Notes under the pieces: model-generated
Database searches by the model: none
The model's input: the letters and a program-made list of their open reading frames with translations, nothing else
Told to the model about the DNA's origin: nothing
Program-made: the position numbers and the translations under genes
NCBI RefSeq assembly: GCF_026107455.2
Contig: NZ_JAPCHY010000019.1
Span: forward strand, 1-53,472
DNA from: Xanthomonas chitinilytica
GTDB taxonomy: Bacteria; Pseudomonadota; Gammaproteobacteria; Xanthomonadales; Xanthomonadaceae
Direction: 5' to 3'
Length of the DNA stretch: 53,472 nucleotides
Part shown: positions 17,233-26,486 of the stretch, piece after piece
Layout: each line of letters starts with the position of its first letter
Position numbering within the stretch: position 1 is the stretch's first letter

Positions 17233-17236
17233 GGGA

Positions 17237-18379
17237 TCAGATGCGTGCCAGGCTGGCGATCACCAATCCGGTCGCGGCGAACGTCACCAGTGCGAAGTAG
17301 ATCGATCCCAGCACGCCGTACTTCAGCAGCGTGAGCGGCCAGGACTGGCCGTAGACGCGCCGCTGCATCAGCAGCAGGTACAGCGGCATCCACAGGAACA
17401 GCAGCAGTTGCGCGCCGCCCAGCAGCCAGCCGCTCCACGGTGCCACGCCGGCCAGCGCGTCGCCGAGCAGCGACAGCAGCAGGATTGCCAGCAGGTCCAG
17501 GCAAAGGAACGCATGGCTGTAGATGGCCACCGCCAGGTGCTCTAGGTAGACGCGGCCGGTCTCCAGGTAGAACACCCGCAGCAGCAGCGCGAACAGCGGC
17601 ACCAGCACGAACAGCACCGACGGCACCGAGGCCAGGAAGGCATTGACCAGCAATTGGGGGTTGTCGCGCAGCCGCGGCAGGTTCTGCTGCGCCTTGCCGA
17701 TCTGGCGGTTGAGCCAGCGGTTGGCGAATTCCGGCAGCCAGCCGGCCTCGACCGGATTGGCCTGCGCATCCCAGGCACGGCCGTTCACGGTCATGATCGT
17801 GTCGCCGGCTTCCCGGGGTGCGGCCGCGCTCGGCGCCGCACGCAACTGCTCCAGGCGCCGGTCGGCTTCGGCGTCGACCTTGCCGATGGCGGTGTCCATG
17901 GCGCGCCGGGCCGCGCCCATGTTTTCCGGGAACGCCGCGCGGGCGGCGGCCAGGTCGTCGACCAGCGCGCGGCGGATGGCTTCCACTTCTTCGGGCGCAT
18001 GCGCCTGGCGGAAGTCCTGGGCCGGCAGCGCGGCGGTCGCTGCCTCGGCATGCGCGGTGCCGGTCTCGATATGCACGGCCACGCGCGCGACGAAGAAGGT
18101 CAGCAGACTCAGCACCACGAACAGCCGCATTGGCTGCACGTACGGCACGCGCTTGCCGGCGAGATAGGCCGCGGCCACGCGGCCGGGCGCCATCAGCTCG
18201 CGCAAGGTGCGGAAGATGCGCCCGTCCAGGTGCCAGAACGACTCGAACACCTCTTCCACCGCGTGGCCGAAGCTGCGCAACGGGTTGTGCGCGGACTGGC
18301 CGCAGTGGTGGCAGAAATCGCCGGCCAGCGCCATGCGGCAGTTCTGGCAGTCGGCGGGCGGCGAGGGATGTTTACTCAT
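17237..18379 (-). CDS. DUF3667-type membrane protein with N-terminal zinc ribbon
   Basis: 380 residues. It begins with a four-cysteine zinc ribbon (CQNCRMALAGDFCHHCGQ, about 10-27), followed by the family stretch ESFWHLDGRIFRTLRELMAPGR and about five membrane segments: one near 90-108, four in the last 170 residues. Between them is a charged loop of about 120 residues predicted to lie outside the membrane. ATG at 18379 (MSKHPSPPADC) is preferred to longer options because the ribbon starts immediately. Function of DUF3667 proteins is unknown. Divergent from the MATE gene with about 100 bp between. Confidence 0.8.
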   Translation of the reverse strand: MSKHPSPPADCQNCRMALAGDFCHHCGQSAHNPLRSFGHAVEEVFESFWHLDGRIFRTLRELMAPGRVAAAYLAGKRVPYVQPMRLFVVLSLLTFFVARVAVHIETGTAHAEAATAALPAQDFRQAHAPEEVEAIRRALVDDLAAARAAFPENMGAARRAMDTAIGKVDAEADRRLEQLRAAPSAAAPREAGDTIMTVNGRAWDAQANPVEAGWLPEFANRWLNRQIGKAQQNLPRLRDNPQLLVNAFLASVPSVLFVLVPLFALLLRVFYLETGRVYLEHLAVAIYSHAFLCLDLLAILLLSLLGDALAGVAPWSGWLLGGAQLLLFLWMPLYLLLMQRRVYGQSWPLTLLKYGVLGSIYFALVTFAATGLVIASLARI

Positions 18380-18480
18380 CGGCAAGCGAATCTCCCGGGC
18401 GGTCGCGTAAGATAGCCGGCTGCCGCGACCCGGTGCCAGCGCTTCCGCGCCGACCGCAGTCCGCGCTCCGTCTCGTCCCA

Positions 18481-19845
18481 ATGTCTACCGTTTCCGCTAC
18501 GCCGCGCTTCGGCCAGGAAGTGCGCGCCACCGGCCTGCTCGCCCTGCCGCTGGTGCTGGGCCATGTCTCGACCGGCCTGATTTCCTTCGTCGACAACACC
18601 ATCGCCGGCCATCACGGCACCGATACCTTCGCTGCGGTCAGCATCGGTACCGCGCTGCTGTGGCTACCGATGCTGGTGCCGATCGGCACGCTGATCTCGC
18701 TCACCGCTTCGGTCTCGCAGCTGCACGGCGCCGGCCGCGAGCGCGAGATCGGCCCGCTGTTCCGCCAGGCGCTGTGGCTGGGCGTGGGCCTGAGCGTGCT
18801 GATGTTCGCCTTCCTCAGCGTGGTGCCGTCGCTGCTGCCGGCGTTCGGCATCGCGCCGGACATCGTGCCCGGCGCCACCGGCTTCCTGCACGCGATCCGC
18901 TGGGGCGTGCCGGCGCTGACGCTGTACTTCTGCATGCGCTACCTCAGCGAAGGCATGCACTGGACCCTGCCGACCATGCTGCTCGGCTTCGGCGGCCTGC
19001 TGGTGCTGGGGCCGCTGGGCTACGCGCTGTGCAACGGCAGGTTCGGCTTCCCGGAAATGGGCGCCGAAGGCCTGGGCATCGCCTCGGCGGTGACGATGTG
19101 GGTGCAGGCGCTGTGCTTCGCCGGCTATCTGTGGAAGACCCGGCGGTTCGCCCACCTGCAGCTGTTCGGGCACTTCGAGCCGCCGCGCTGGAGCGCGATC
19201 CGGGACCTGCTGCGCACCGGCCTGCCGATCGGCATCACCGTGCTGATGGAGGGCGGGTTGTTCATCGTCACCGCGCTGCTGATCGGCCGCATCGGTGCGG
19301 TCGAGGCCAGCGCCCACCAGATCGCCATCAACGTCGCCCAGCTGTGCTTCATGATCCCGATGGGGGTGGCCGAGGCCACCACCGTGCGCGTGGGCCATGC
19401 GGTGGGCAGCAACGATCCGCTGGGCGTGCGCCGCGCCGCCTGGGCCGGCTATGCCATCGTGCTGGTGACGCAGATGCTGTCGATCACCGTGCTGCTGCTC
19501 GGCCATAACGCGGTGGTGCGGCTGTACACGGACGACCTGGCGGTGGCCGCGCTCGCGGCCACGCTGCTGCTGTACGCGGCCGCCTTCCAGTTCCCCGACG
19601 GTATCCAGGTGCTGTCGGCCGGCGCCCTGCGCGGGCTCAAGGACACCCGGGTGCCGATGTTCATCGCCATGTTCGCGTACTGGGGGCTGGGCATGCCGCT
19701 TGGTGCCGGGCTCGGCCTGGGCCTGGGCTGGGGCCCGCAGGGCATGTGGGTCGGGCTGATCGTCGGCCTGACCGCGGCGGCGGTGCTGATGGGCTGGCGG
19801 CTGCGGTTCAGCAGCCGGCGCATGCAGGCCCATCGGCACCCCTGA
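18481..19845 (+). CDS. MATE-family multidrug efflux transporter (NorM-like)
   Basis: A 454-residue inner-membrane antiporter with two six-helix bundles. N-terminal family features are LLALPLVLGHVSTGLISFVDN and GTALLWLPMLVPIGTLIS; the second half has EGGLFIVTALLIGR and AHQIAINVAQLCFMIPMGVAEATTVRVG-type signatures. NorM relatives exchange cations (Na+ or H+) for drugs. ATG at 18481 fits the family start. No regulator gene is adjacent. Substrate cannot be read from sequence. Confidence 0.93.
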   Translation: MSTVSATPRFGQEVRATGLLALPLVLGHVSTGLISFVDNTIAGHHGTDTFAAVSIGTALLWLPMLVPIGTLISLTASVSQLHGAGREREIGPLFRQALWLGVGLSVLMFAFLSVVPSLLPAFGIAPDIVPGATGFLHAIRWGVPALTLYFCMRYLSEGMHWTLPTMLLGFGGLLVLGPLGYALCNGRFGFPEMGAEGLGIASAVTMWVQALCFAGYLWKTRRFAHLQLFGHFEPPRWSAIRDLLRTGLPIGITVLMEGGLFIVTALLIGRIGAVEASAHQIAINVAQLCFMIPMGVAEATTVRVGHAVGSNDPLGVRRAAWAGYAIVLVTQMLSITVLLLGHNAVVRLYTDDLAVAALAATLLLYAAAFQFPDGIQVLSAGALRGLKDTRVPMFIAMFAYWGLGMPLGAGLGLGLGWGPQGMWVGLIVGLTAAAVLMGWRLRFSSRRMQAHRHP

Positions 19846-19923
19846 CTTCAGGCGCATGCCGGCCACGCCGGCAACCGCTATCCTCACCCCAGCACACGGC
19901 ATGCCGTCCCCACGGAGATTCCC

Positions 19924-21822
19924 ATGAACCAACCCGCGCGCCGCAACCCCATCGCCGCCTTCTTCGTCGGCCTGTGGGACGTGATGAACTTCACCCGGCG
20001 GCTGATCCTCAACCTGCTGTTCTTCGGCCTGCTGTTCTTCCTGCTGCTGGTGTTCGTCATCGCACTGGGCAAGGGCACCGGGGTCAAGCCGCTGCAGGAC
20101 CGCACCACCCTGGTGATCGCGCCGGAAGGGCGGCTGGTGGAGCAGTACAGCGCCGACCCGGTCAGCCGCGCGCTGGCCAAGGCGCTCGGCGACAAGAGCG
20201 TGGAGGAAATCCAGCTGCGCGACCTGATCCGCGCGCTGGAAGCGGCCCAGAACGACAAGAAGATCGAGCGCGTGCTGCTGCAGCTGGACAAGCTGCAGCC
20301 GTCCGGTTTCGCCTCCATGCGCGAAGTGGCCGCGGCGCTGCAGGCGCTGCGCGGCGCCGGCAAGCAGGTGGTGGCGTTCAGCGAGAACATGAGCCAGTCG
20401 CAATACCTGCTGGCCGCCCAGGCCGACGAGGTCTACCTCGACCCGATGGGCGGCATGGTGCTGGAAGGCCTGGGCCGCTACCGCCAGTACTTCCGCACCG
20501 GCCTGCAGGACAAGCTGGGCGTGGACGTGCACCTGTTCAAGGTGGGCGAATACAAGTCCGCGGCCGAGCCGTACGTGCTCGACGCCGCCTCGGCCGAGGC
20601 CAAGGAAGCCGACCTGTACTGGATGAACGATGTCTGGCAGCGCTACCTGGGCGACATCGCCGCCGCGCGCAAGCTCGACGCCGCGCAGCTGGCCGCCGGC
20701 ATCGACACCATGCCCGAGGGCATCGCCGCCGCCGGCGGCGACCTGGCCCGCTTCGCGCTGCAGCAGAAGCTGGTGGACGGGCTGAAGACCCGCGAGGAAG
20801 TGGAGCAGCTGCTGGCCGAGCGCGGCGTGGCCGACGCCGATGCCGATGGCGGTTTCCGCAGCATCGACCTGGGCGGCTACCTGACCCAGCTCGACGCGCG
20901 CCGTTCGCCGATCGACAAGCGCCCGCAGGTGGCGGTGGTGGTGGCCGAGGGCGAGATCGCCGGCGGCGACCTGCCGGCCGGCCGCATCGGCGGCGTGTCG
21001 ACCTCGGCGCTGCTGCGCCAGGCGCGCGACGACAAGGACGTGAAGGCGGTGGTGCTGCGGGTGGATTCGCCCGGCGGCGAGGTGTTCGCCTCCGAGCAGA
21101 TCCGCCGCGAGATCGTCGCGCTCAAGGAAGCCGGCAAGCCGGTGGTGGTGTCGATGGGCGACCTGGCCGCGTCCGGCGGCTACTGGATCAGCATGAACGC
21201 CGACCGCATCTACGCCGACGAATCGACCATCACCGGTTCGATCGGCATCTTCGGCATGATCCCCAACATCACCCGCAGCCTGGGCAAGATCGGCGTGCAC
21301 ACCGACGGCGTGGGCACCACCCGCTTCGCCGGCGCGTTCGACATCTCGCGGCCGATGGACCCGGGCGTGGGCCGGGTGATCCAGTCGGTGATCGACAAGG
21401 GCTATGCCGATTTCACCGGCAAGGTGGCCGATGCCCGCAACAAGCCGGTCGAAGCGATCGACGAGGTCGCCCGCGGCCGCGTGTGGAGCGGGGCGCAGGC
21501 CAAGGAGCGCGGGCTGGTCGACGAGTTCGGCGGGCTCAAGGCGGCCGTGGCCGATGCCGCCAGCCGCGCCAAGCTGGGCGAAGCCGGCAAGTTCCGCGTG
21601 CGCTACATCGAGAAGCCCGCCAGCCCGTTCGCGCAGTTCATGAGCGGCTTCGCCGGCAGCCGCATGGGCGCCTGGATGCTGGGCGATTCGGGCATGGCGC
21701 GGATGATGCTGGCCCGCAGCCTGCCGGAGATGGATACGCAGCTGCGCTTCGTCGAGGAGGCGGTCAAGGACCGCAACGGCGCCCCGGTGCGCGCGCTGGC
21801 CTACTGCTTCTGCGGTTTCTGA
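19924..21822 (+). CDS. sppA: Signal peptide peptidase SppA, 67-kDa type
   Basis: A 632-residue inner-membrane serine protease that digests cleaved signal peptides in the periplasm. One N-terminal membrane segment (about 27-48) is followed by tandem S49 domains, as in E. coli SppA (618 residues). The catalytic pair is Lys211 (VGEYKSA) in the first domain and Ser417 (LAASGGYW) in the second; TGSIGIFG follows. ATG at 19924 has GGAG about 8 bp upstream. It is followed by a hairpin terminator at 21871. Confidence 0.95.
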   Translation: MNQPARRNPIAAFFVGLWDVMNFTRRLILNLLFFGLLFFLLLVFVIALGKGTGVKPLQDRTTLVIAPEGRLVEQYSADPVSRALAKALGDKSVEEIQLRDLIRALEAAQNDKKIERVLLQLDKLQPSGFASMREVAAALQALRGAGKQVVAFSENMSQSQYLLAAQADEVYLDPMGGMVLEGLGRYRQYFRTGLQDKLGVDVHLFKVGEYKSAAEPYVLDAASAEAKEADLYWMNDVWQRYLGDIAAARKLDAAQLAAGIDTMPEGIAAAGGDLARFALQQKLVDGLKTREEVEQLLAERGVADADADGGFRSIDLGGYLTQLDARRSPIDKRPQVAVVVAEGEIAGGDLPAGRIGGVSTSALLRQARDDKDVKAVVLRVDSPGGEVFASEQIRREIVALKEAGKPVVVSMGDLAASGGYWISMNADRIYADESTITGSIGIFGMIPNITRSLGKIGVHTDGVGTTRFAGAFDISRPMDPGVGRVIQSVIDKGYADFTGKVADARNKPVEAIDEVARGRVWSGAQAKERGLVDEFGGLKAAVADAASRAKLGEAGKFRVRYIEKPASPFAQFMSGFAGSRMGAWMLGDSGMARMMLARSLPEMDTQLRFVEEAVKDRNGAPVRALAYCFCGF

Positions 21823-21870
21823 GTGCAGCGCCCCGGGTGGCCGGGGCCGCTGTCGAACCTGCCGGACTGG

Positions 21871-21898
21871 ATGACGCCGCCCTTCGGGGCGGCGTCAT
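21871..21898. terminator. Bidirectional terminator between sppA and a lipoprotein gene
   Basis: ATGACGCCGCC/GGCGGCGTCAT forms an 11-bp stem with a short loop, with A/T bases on both sides (TTGTTTT after 21898). It lies 48 bp past sppA and overlaps the stop codon of the convergent lipoprotein gene, so it can serve both. Confidence 0.75.
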
Positions 21899-22125
21899 TG
21901 TTTTGCGGCATCGGTGGCGGCGTCGATTGCCGCGCGCTGCGCCTGCGCCGCCTGCTCGACGGCCGCTTCGGCGGCGTGGGCCTTGTCCAGCGGCTGCTGG
22001 ATCGCATCGCGCAACGCCGTAGCCTGCGGTTCCGGCGGCCGCTCGGGCGAGGGCGGTTCCGGCCGGCAGCCGGCCAGCACCGGCAACAGCAACGACGACA
22101 GCAGCGGGACGTATCGGATCTTCAT
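21895..22125 (-). CDS. Small lipoprotein
   Basis: 76 residues. The N-terminus is a clear lipoprotein signal ([20 protein letters not shown]) with the lipobox LAGC at residues 17-20; the mature part is proline-rich, then an alanine-rich helix ([16 protein letters not shown]). With Arg at +2 after Cys, the enterobacterial Asp+2 inner-membrane signal is absent, so outer-membrane sorting is likely. Function unknown. Its stop codon falls within the shared terminator stem. Small helical lipoproteins often act in envelope stability, but nothing here proves it. Confidence 0.65.
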   Translation of the reverse strand: MKIRYVPLLSSLLLPVLAGCRPEPPSPERPPEPQATALRDAIQQPLDKAHAAEAAVEQAAQAQRAAIDAATDAAKQ

Positions 22126-22216
22126 CGGCGCGGCCTCCGGGGGTGTGGCGTTATCCTACTCCCGGCGAAACCGCGGAACACGCGCGGTACCCGGCACGAA
22201 CGGAAAGGAGAAGCAG

Positions 22217-22993
22217 GTGAACCCGCAGCGTTGGCGACTGGACGGACAGACCGCGTTGATCACCGGCGCCAGCGCCGGGATCGGCCTGGCGATCGCGCGC
22301 GAGCTGCTCGGCTTCGGCGCCGACCTGCTGCTGGTGGCGCGCGACGCCGATGCGCTGGAAACCGCCCGCGACGAACTGGCCGACGCGTTCCCGGAGCGCG
22401 GGATCCACGGCCTGGCCGCCGACGTGTCCGACGACGAGGACCGCCACGCCATCCTCGACTGGGTCGAGGACCACGGCGACGGCCTGCACCTGCTGGTCAA
22501 CAATGCCGGCGGCAACATCACCAAGCCGGCCAACGACTATTCCGAGGACGAGTGGCGCGGCATCTTCGAGACCAACCTGTTCTCGGCCTTCGAGCTGTCG
22601 CGCTACGCGCACCCGCTGCTGACCCGGCACGCCGCCTCGGCCATCGTCAACGTCGGCAGCGTCTCGGGCATCACCCACGTGCGCAGCGGCGTGGTCTACG
22701 GCATGACCAAGGCGGCGATGCAGCAGATGACCCGCAACCTGGCCTGCGAGTGGGCCGAGGACGGCATCCGGGTCAACGCGGTGGCGCCCTGGTACATCCG
22801 CACCCGCCGCACCTCCGGCCCGCTGTCGGACCCGGACTACTACGAGGAGGTGATCGCGCGCACGCCGATGCGCCGCATCGGCGAACCGGAGGAAGTGGCC
22901 GCGGCGGTCGGCTTCCTGTGCCTGCCGGCATCGAGCTACATCACCGGCGAGTGCATCGCGGTGGATGGCGGGTTCCTGCGCTACGGGTTCTGA
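22217..22993 (+). CDS. Short-chain dehydrogenase/reductase (tropinone-reductase-like)
   Basis: 258-residue classical SDR. Visible: cofactor motif TGASAGIG (16-23), NNAG (95-98), Asn120, Ser148, Tyr161 and Lys165 of the YxxxK motif, and the C-terminal [10 protein letters not shown]. The NPQRWRLDG opening is typical of tropinone-reductase-like SDRs. The start is a GTG at 22217 with AAGGAG 7 bp upstream; no ATG fits as well. Substrate unknown. It stands alone, divergent from the lipoprotein gene. Confidence 0.88.
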   Translation: MNPQRWRLDGQTALITGASAGIGLAIARELLGFGADLLLVARDADALETARDELADAFPERGIHGLAADVSDDEDRHAILDWVEDHGDGLHLLVNNAGGNITKPANDYSEDEWRGIFETNLFSAFELSRYAHPLLTRHAASAIVNVGSVSGITHVRSGVVYGMTKAAMQQMTRNLACEWAEDGIRVNAVAPWYIRTRRTSGPLSDPDYYEEVIARTPMRRIGEPEEVAAAVGFLCLPASSYITGECIAVDGGFLRYGF

Positions 22994-23096
22994 CGGCGCT
23001 GCCGCGGCACGGTGAGCTTGCGGCCTCCCGGGGACCCGCGCGGGCACCGGTCCTGCCGGTAGCAACGGAGATGCAGCGAAGCTGGGCCGGTGCGCC

Positions 23097-23720
23097 TCAG
23101 GGGTCGACGCAGCTGCTTTCCCCGACCAGGTCCCGCACCCGCTCGAATTCCGCGCGATTGCGTTCGGCGTTGTCCGGATGGGCGAAGTGCCAGCGGAATT
23201 CGGCCTCCTCCAGCCGCTTCTTCCAGGCTGCGCACAGTCCTTCGTCGGCCACCGGTTCGCAGCGGTCGCGCACGACCTCGCAGGCCTCGCCGGCGCCGGC
23301 CTGCGGATTGCCGTCCAGGCCGACCGTGCGCAGCGGCAGGCAGCGTGCCTCCGGTTCGGCGGCCTCCTGCAGGTACTGCTCGTTGTCGCGGGTGGCGCAC
23401 TGGAACAGCGGCGGCGGCGCCGGCCGTTCGACCGGCGCCGCCGCGGGGGGCGCCGTTCCGGCCGCTTCCGCGGCGGGTTCGGCGGCCGGCTCCGGCGCGG
23501 TTGCCAACGGCTGCACCGGTGCCACGGCGGCGGCCGGACGCGGCGGCGGCGCTTCCACTGCCTGCATCACCTTCCGGGTCTGCTGCATGCCCTTGGGGCA
23601 GGGCATGTTCTGCACGGTCAGCGCACCGTCGGCATCGGTGCAGCGGTAGAACACGACTTCGCCGGCGGCGAGCGGGCCGGCGATGCCCAGCAGGCACAGT
23701 GCTGGCAGCAGGCGGATCAT
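23097..23720 (-). CDS. DUF4124-domain secreted protein (second of pair)
   Basis: 207 residues with a signal peptide (LLPALCLLGIAGPLAAG) and a DUF4124-like N-terminal segment (VVFYRCTDADGALTVQNMPC). A proline/alanine linker (about 55-105) leads to a cysteine-containing C-terminal domain (Cys at CATRD, CLPL, CEVV, CEPV, CAAW, SSC). DUF4124 domains are small periplasmic or surface modules of unknown function. ATG at 23720 overlaps the upstream gene's stop by 4 bp, so the two are translated together. Confidence 0.75.
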   Translation of the reverse strand: MIRLLPALCLLGIAGPLAAGEVVFYRCTDADGALTVQNMPCPKGMQQTRKVMQAVEAPPPRPAAAVAPVQPLATAPEPAAEPAAEAAGTAPPAAAPVERPAPPPLFQCATRDNEQYLQEAAEPEARCLPLRTVGLDGNPQAGAGEACEVVRDRCEPVADEGLCAAWKKRLEEAEFRWHFAHPDNAERNRAEFERVRDLVGESSCVDP

Positions 23721-24385
23721 GCGCCGCCGCAGTCCTGGTCCAGGCGTGCGTCGATGCCGCGCTGCTCGCGCACCAGCGCCTCGCGCTCGCTCTGCAGGGC
23801 GCTGTTGTAGCGGCGGATCAGCTCCCAGCGGCGATCCTTCAGGCGGGCGCAGACTTCCTGCGGCGGCAGGGCGTGGCAGCTGTCGCGCACCAGGGTGGAG
23901 CCGGTCGGCACCAGCACCCCCGGGCGGTAGTGCCCGGAGCCGCCGGCCGGCGGCGGGCGGTGACCCGATGGCGGGCGCCCCGGGCCATGGCCGCCGGGGC
24001 GGCCGGGGAAATAGCCGTAGCCCCACACCGGTACCCAGCGCGGATTGCCTTCGGCGGTGTCGCTGGTATAGCGCTCGCCCTCGGCGGTGACGCATTCGTA
24101 CATCGGCTGCGGCGGCTGTACGGTGACCACGCGCACCTCGCGCGGCGGTACGACGCCGGGCGACGGCGATGCCGGAGCCGGCTCGGCCGGTGGCCGTGGC
24201 GGCGGGTCCTGCGGGCGCTGCATCTGCCGCACTTCCTGCCGCTCGCTGCCTTCGCACGGGGAGTCGCGCAGGGCCACCGCGCCATTGCTGCCTACACAGC
24301 GGTAGATGCGCACGTCGTCCTGCGCTGCCGTCCCGGGCAACGGCAGCGCGAGCAGGAGGGCCAGCAGCGGCAGGGGGCGGCGCAT
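23717..24385 (-). CDS. DUF4124-domain secreted protein (first of pair)
   Basis: 222 residues: signal peptide (LPLLALLLALPLPGTAAQ), DUF4124 segment (VRIYRCVGSNGAVALRDSPC), proline-rich linker, a Gly/Pro/His stretch in the middle (YFPGRPGGHGPGRPPSGH), and a C-terminal Cys-containing helical part resembling that of its downstream partner. The pair therefore looks like an old tandem duplication. ATG at 24385 is chosen because the signal peptide begins right after it. Function unknown. Confidence 0.72.
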   Translation of the reverse strand: MRRPLPLLALLLALPLPGTAAQDDVRIYRCVGSNGAVALRDSPCEGSERQEVRQMQRPQDPPPRPPAEPAPASPSPGVVPPREVRVVTVQPPQPMYECVTAEGERYTSDTAEGNPRWVPVWGYGYFPGRPGGHGPGRPPSGHRPPPAGGSGHYRPGVLVPTGSTLVRDSCHALPPQEVCARLKDRRWELIRRYNSALQSEREALVREQRGIDARLDQDCGGA

Positions 24386-24445
24386 GCGCGCATCATGACC
24401 GCAATCGGCGCCCGGCGGTAGCGCGGCGGGCGTGTGCCGGCGTAC

Positions 24446-24480
24446 GCAGGAGCGGCGTGGGCCGCGCCCGGCGATCGAAA
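24446..24480. repeat. Possible short REP-like element
   Basis: GCAGGAGCGGCGTGGGCCGC starts at 24446. Its GGAGCGGC..GCCGC core resembles the GTAGGAGCGGC-type dispersed palindromes common between genes in Xanthomonadaceae. It lies in the 215-bp spacer between the DUF4124 pair and tsaC. Only one copy of this type was noticed in the window. Confidence 0.3.
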
Positions 24481-24600
24481 GGGATCGTCGGCCGCGGATC
24501 GGTGCGGAACCCGCGTCCGAAGCCGCATCCATGCCGCCCCGTGGTTGCCCGGGGACTCGCCCGCCGTTCGCGACCCGGGCCGATTTCCCGGGACGGCGGC

Positions 24601-25161
24601 TCAATCGCGCAGCTGGCGCCCGCTGAGGGCGTCGCGGATCGGGGTGGGCTGGGCCAGGCCACCGGTCTCGCCGGCCAGGGTGCCATCGATCGCCGCCAGG
24701 ATCGCCGGGTCCAGCTGCTCCTGGCGGCGTGCCGGCGGCTCGCCGCCGCGGTTGGCGCTGGTCGATACCAGCGCGCCGCCGAAGGCGTCACATAGCGCGA
24801 CCACCTGCGGATGGTCGCTGACCCGTACCGCGATGCCGGCATGCGCGCCGGTGATCCAGCGCGGCGCGTGCTCGCTGGCGGGCATGATCCAGGTGTGCGG
24901 CCCCGGCCAGGTGGCCAGCACGTCGCCCAGGCGCTCGGCCGGCAGCGCGGGCAGATCCAGCCAGGGACGCAGCTGCTCCAGCCGGGCGGCGACCAGGATC
25001 AACCCCTTCTCGACCGGCCGCCGCTTCAGGTTCAGCAGCCGCATCACCGCCCCTTGGTGGCGCGGATCGCAGCCCAGGCCCCAGACCGCTTCGGTCGGGT
25101 AGGCGACGATGCCGCCCAGCTGCAGGACGGCGACGGCTCGGGCGAGGGAAAGATCGTTCAT
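24601..25161 (-). CDS. tsaC: Threonylcarbamoyl-AMP synthase (Sua5/YrdC/YciO family)
   Basis: 186 residues, the short form lacking the Sua5 C-terminal domain. It makes threonylcarbamoyl-adenylate from Thr, bicarbonate and ATP, the first step of t6A37 formation on ANN-decoding tRNAs. Family markers: PTEAVWGLGCDP near 22-33, KRRPVEKGLIL, TWIMPA, GIAVRVSDHP and ALVSTSANRGG. It fits the conserved neighbourhood topA-smg-dprA, though here an LPMO gene lies between. ATG at 25161 (MNDLSLARAV). Confidence 0.94.
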   Translation of the reverse strand: MNDLSLARAVAVLQLGGIVAYPTEAVWGLGCDPRHQGAVMRLLNLKRRPVEKGLILVAARLEQLRPWLDLPALPAERLGDVLATWPGPHTWIMPASEHAPRWITGAHAGIAVRVSDHPQVVALCDAFGGALVSTSANRGGEPPARRQEQLDPAILAAIDGTLAGETGGLAQPTPIRDALSGRQLRD

Positions 25162-25298
25162 GGGTGCGACGCGGGACAGCGGCGGGCAGTGTGCCAGCAG
25201 TCGCGGACGACGGACAACCTGGCCTGCGCATCGCCGCTTGCCGGAAGGTGCGGCGTCCGTTCCCCGGGAATCCGGGGAACGGACGGGCGCGGGTCGGA

Positions 25299-26486
25299 TC
25301 AGTACGGAATCCACGCATCCTGCCAGGCGAAGCCGGTGCCGGGGGCGTAGGCCGGATGGTCGATGTTGCACCAGCCACCCTCCGGGAACGGGCGGCAGCC
25401 GTACAGCCTGCCGTCGCTGCCCTTGACCACGGTCTGGCCGGGCACGTACTGGCCGATGCCCTGCGGGTACACGTAGTCGTAGTCGCCCGGTGGTGGATTC
25501 GGGTTGGGTTGTCCGTCGTCCGGCAGGCGGATGTCGAGCTGGTGGGTGCGGCCGCTGCCGCTCAGGTAGATCCGGTTGGCGCTGGCCGAGGCCACCGGGA
25601 CGATGGTGCCGTTCTGCAGCACGCCGATCCGGGCGTACTGGGCGCGCGCGTTGACTTCCTGGGCCACCTTCAGCGGCCAGGCGGAGGCGCCGGTCTGGCC
25701 GGCGGGCACGGTGACGGCCACGCGCTCGGCGTCGCTGCCGTTGGCGTTGAACACGCGCAGGGCGACCTCGGTGCCGGCCGGCAGGTCGTTCTGCGCGGTC
25801 AGCGCGCCGACGTCGTTCCACTGCGGCGGCGGCGGAGGGGTGCCGCCGCCGGCGAACTGGACGTCCGTGCAGGTGTAGAACGCCTCGGTCGAGTCCGAGC
25901 GCTGCCAGACGTTGTAGATCACGTGGCGGCCGCTGCGCTGCGGCAACGGGCAGTCCAGGTGGTAGTTGCCGTCGGCCGACAGCGGGACGTTGCCCAGCGC
26001 GCAGAACTGTTCCAGGTCGGACCACTTCAGCGGCGTGTTCGGGTTCCAGCCTTCGCGGGTCACGTAGAACAGCCAGTCCTTGGTCGCGTGCGGAGCGGTG
26101 GCCTTGAAGTGGAATTCGTAGCGGCCGTTGGCGTCGGGCTGGATCGGGGTGGCCTGCCAGTCGCCGCGGGCCAGGTCCAGGCCGCGGAAGGTGGGATTGT
26201 TGCCGCTGCACAGCTTGCCGTCCGGCACCACTGCCTGGTGGTTGCTGTTGGCGTTGGCCTGGTTGATGCCCATCCAGTCGTAGAACAGCTGCGACCCGGC
26301 GACTTCCCAGGCCGCGCGGCAGGCCGGGTCGGTGGGATTCTCGCGGTTGCCCTGGGCGCAGGCGTAGATCCGGCTCTGCGGCTTGGCCATCGAGCCGTGC
26401 GCCTCGGCCTCGAAGCCGGGCAGTGCGGTACAGGCGAAGATCGCGGCCGCGAACAACGGCAACCGCGGGCTGGATAACAATGTCAT
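25299..26486 (-). CDS. Secreted AA10 lytic polysaccharide monooxygenase with C-terminal carbohydrate-binding module
   Basis: 395 residues, exported. Signal peptide 1-29 ends AEA, leaving His30 as mature residue 1; His30 and His133 (TAPHATKDW) form the copper histidine brace of chitin-active AA10 enzymes. The catalytic domain runs to about 210, followed by a PPPPP linker, a middle domain (about 220-325) like those of GbpA/chitin-binding proteins, and a C-terminal CBM5/12-like module (YVPGQTVV...CRPF..GGWC). It probably oxidatively cuts chitin, possibly cellulose. It stands alone in an otherwise core block, so it may have been acquired, though base usage is like its neighbours. Confidence 0.9.
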   Translation of the reverse strand: MTLLSSPRLPLFAAAIFACTALPGFEAEAHGSMAKPQSRIYACAQGNRENPTDPACRAAWEVAGSQLFYDWMGINQANANSNHQAVVPDGKLCSGNNPTFRGLDLARGDWQATPIQPDANGRYEFHFKATAPHATKDWLFYVTREGWNPNTPLKWSDLEQFCALGNVPLSADGNYHLDCPLPQRSGRHVIYNVWQRSDSTEAFYTCTDVQFAGGGTPPPPPQWNDVGALTAQNDLPAGTEVALRVFNANGSDAERVAVTVPAGQTGASAWPLKVAQEVNARAQYARIGVLQNGTIVPVASASANRIYLSGSGRTHQLDIRLPDDGQPNPNPPPGDYDYVYPQGIGQYVPGQTVVKGSDGRLYGCRPFPEGGWCNIDHPAYAPGTGFAWQDAWIPY

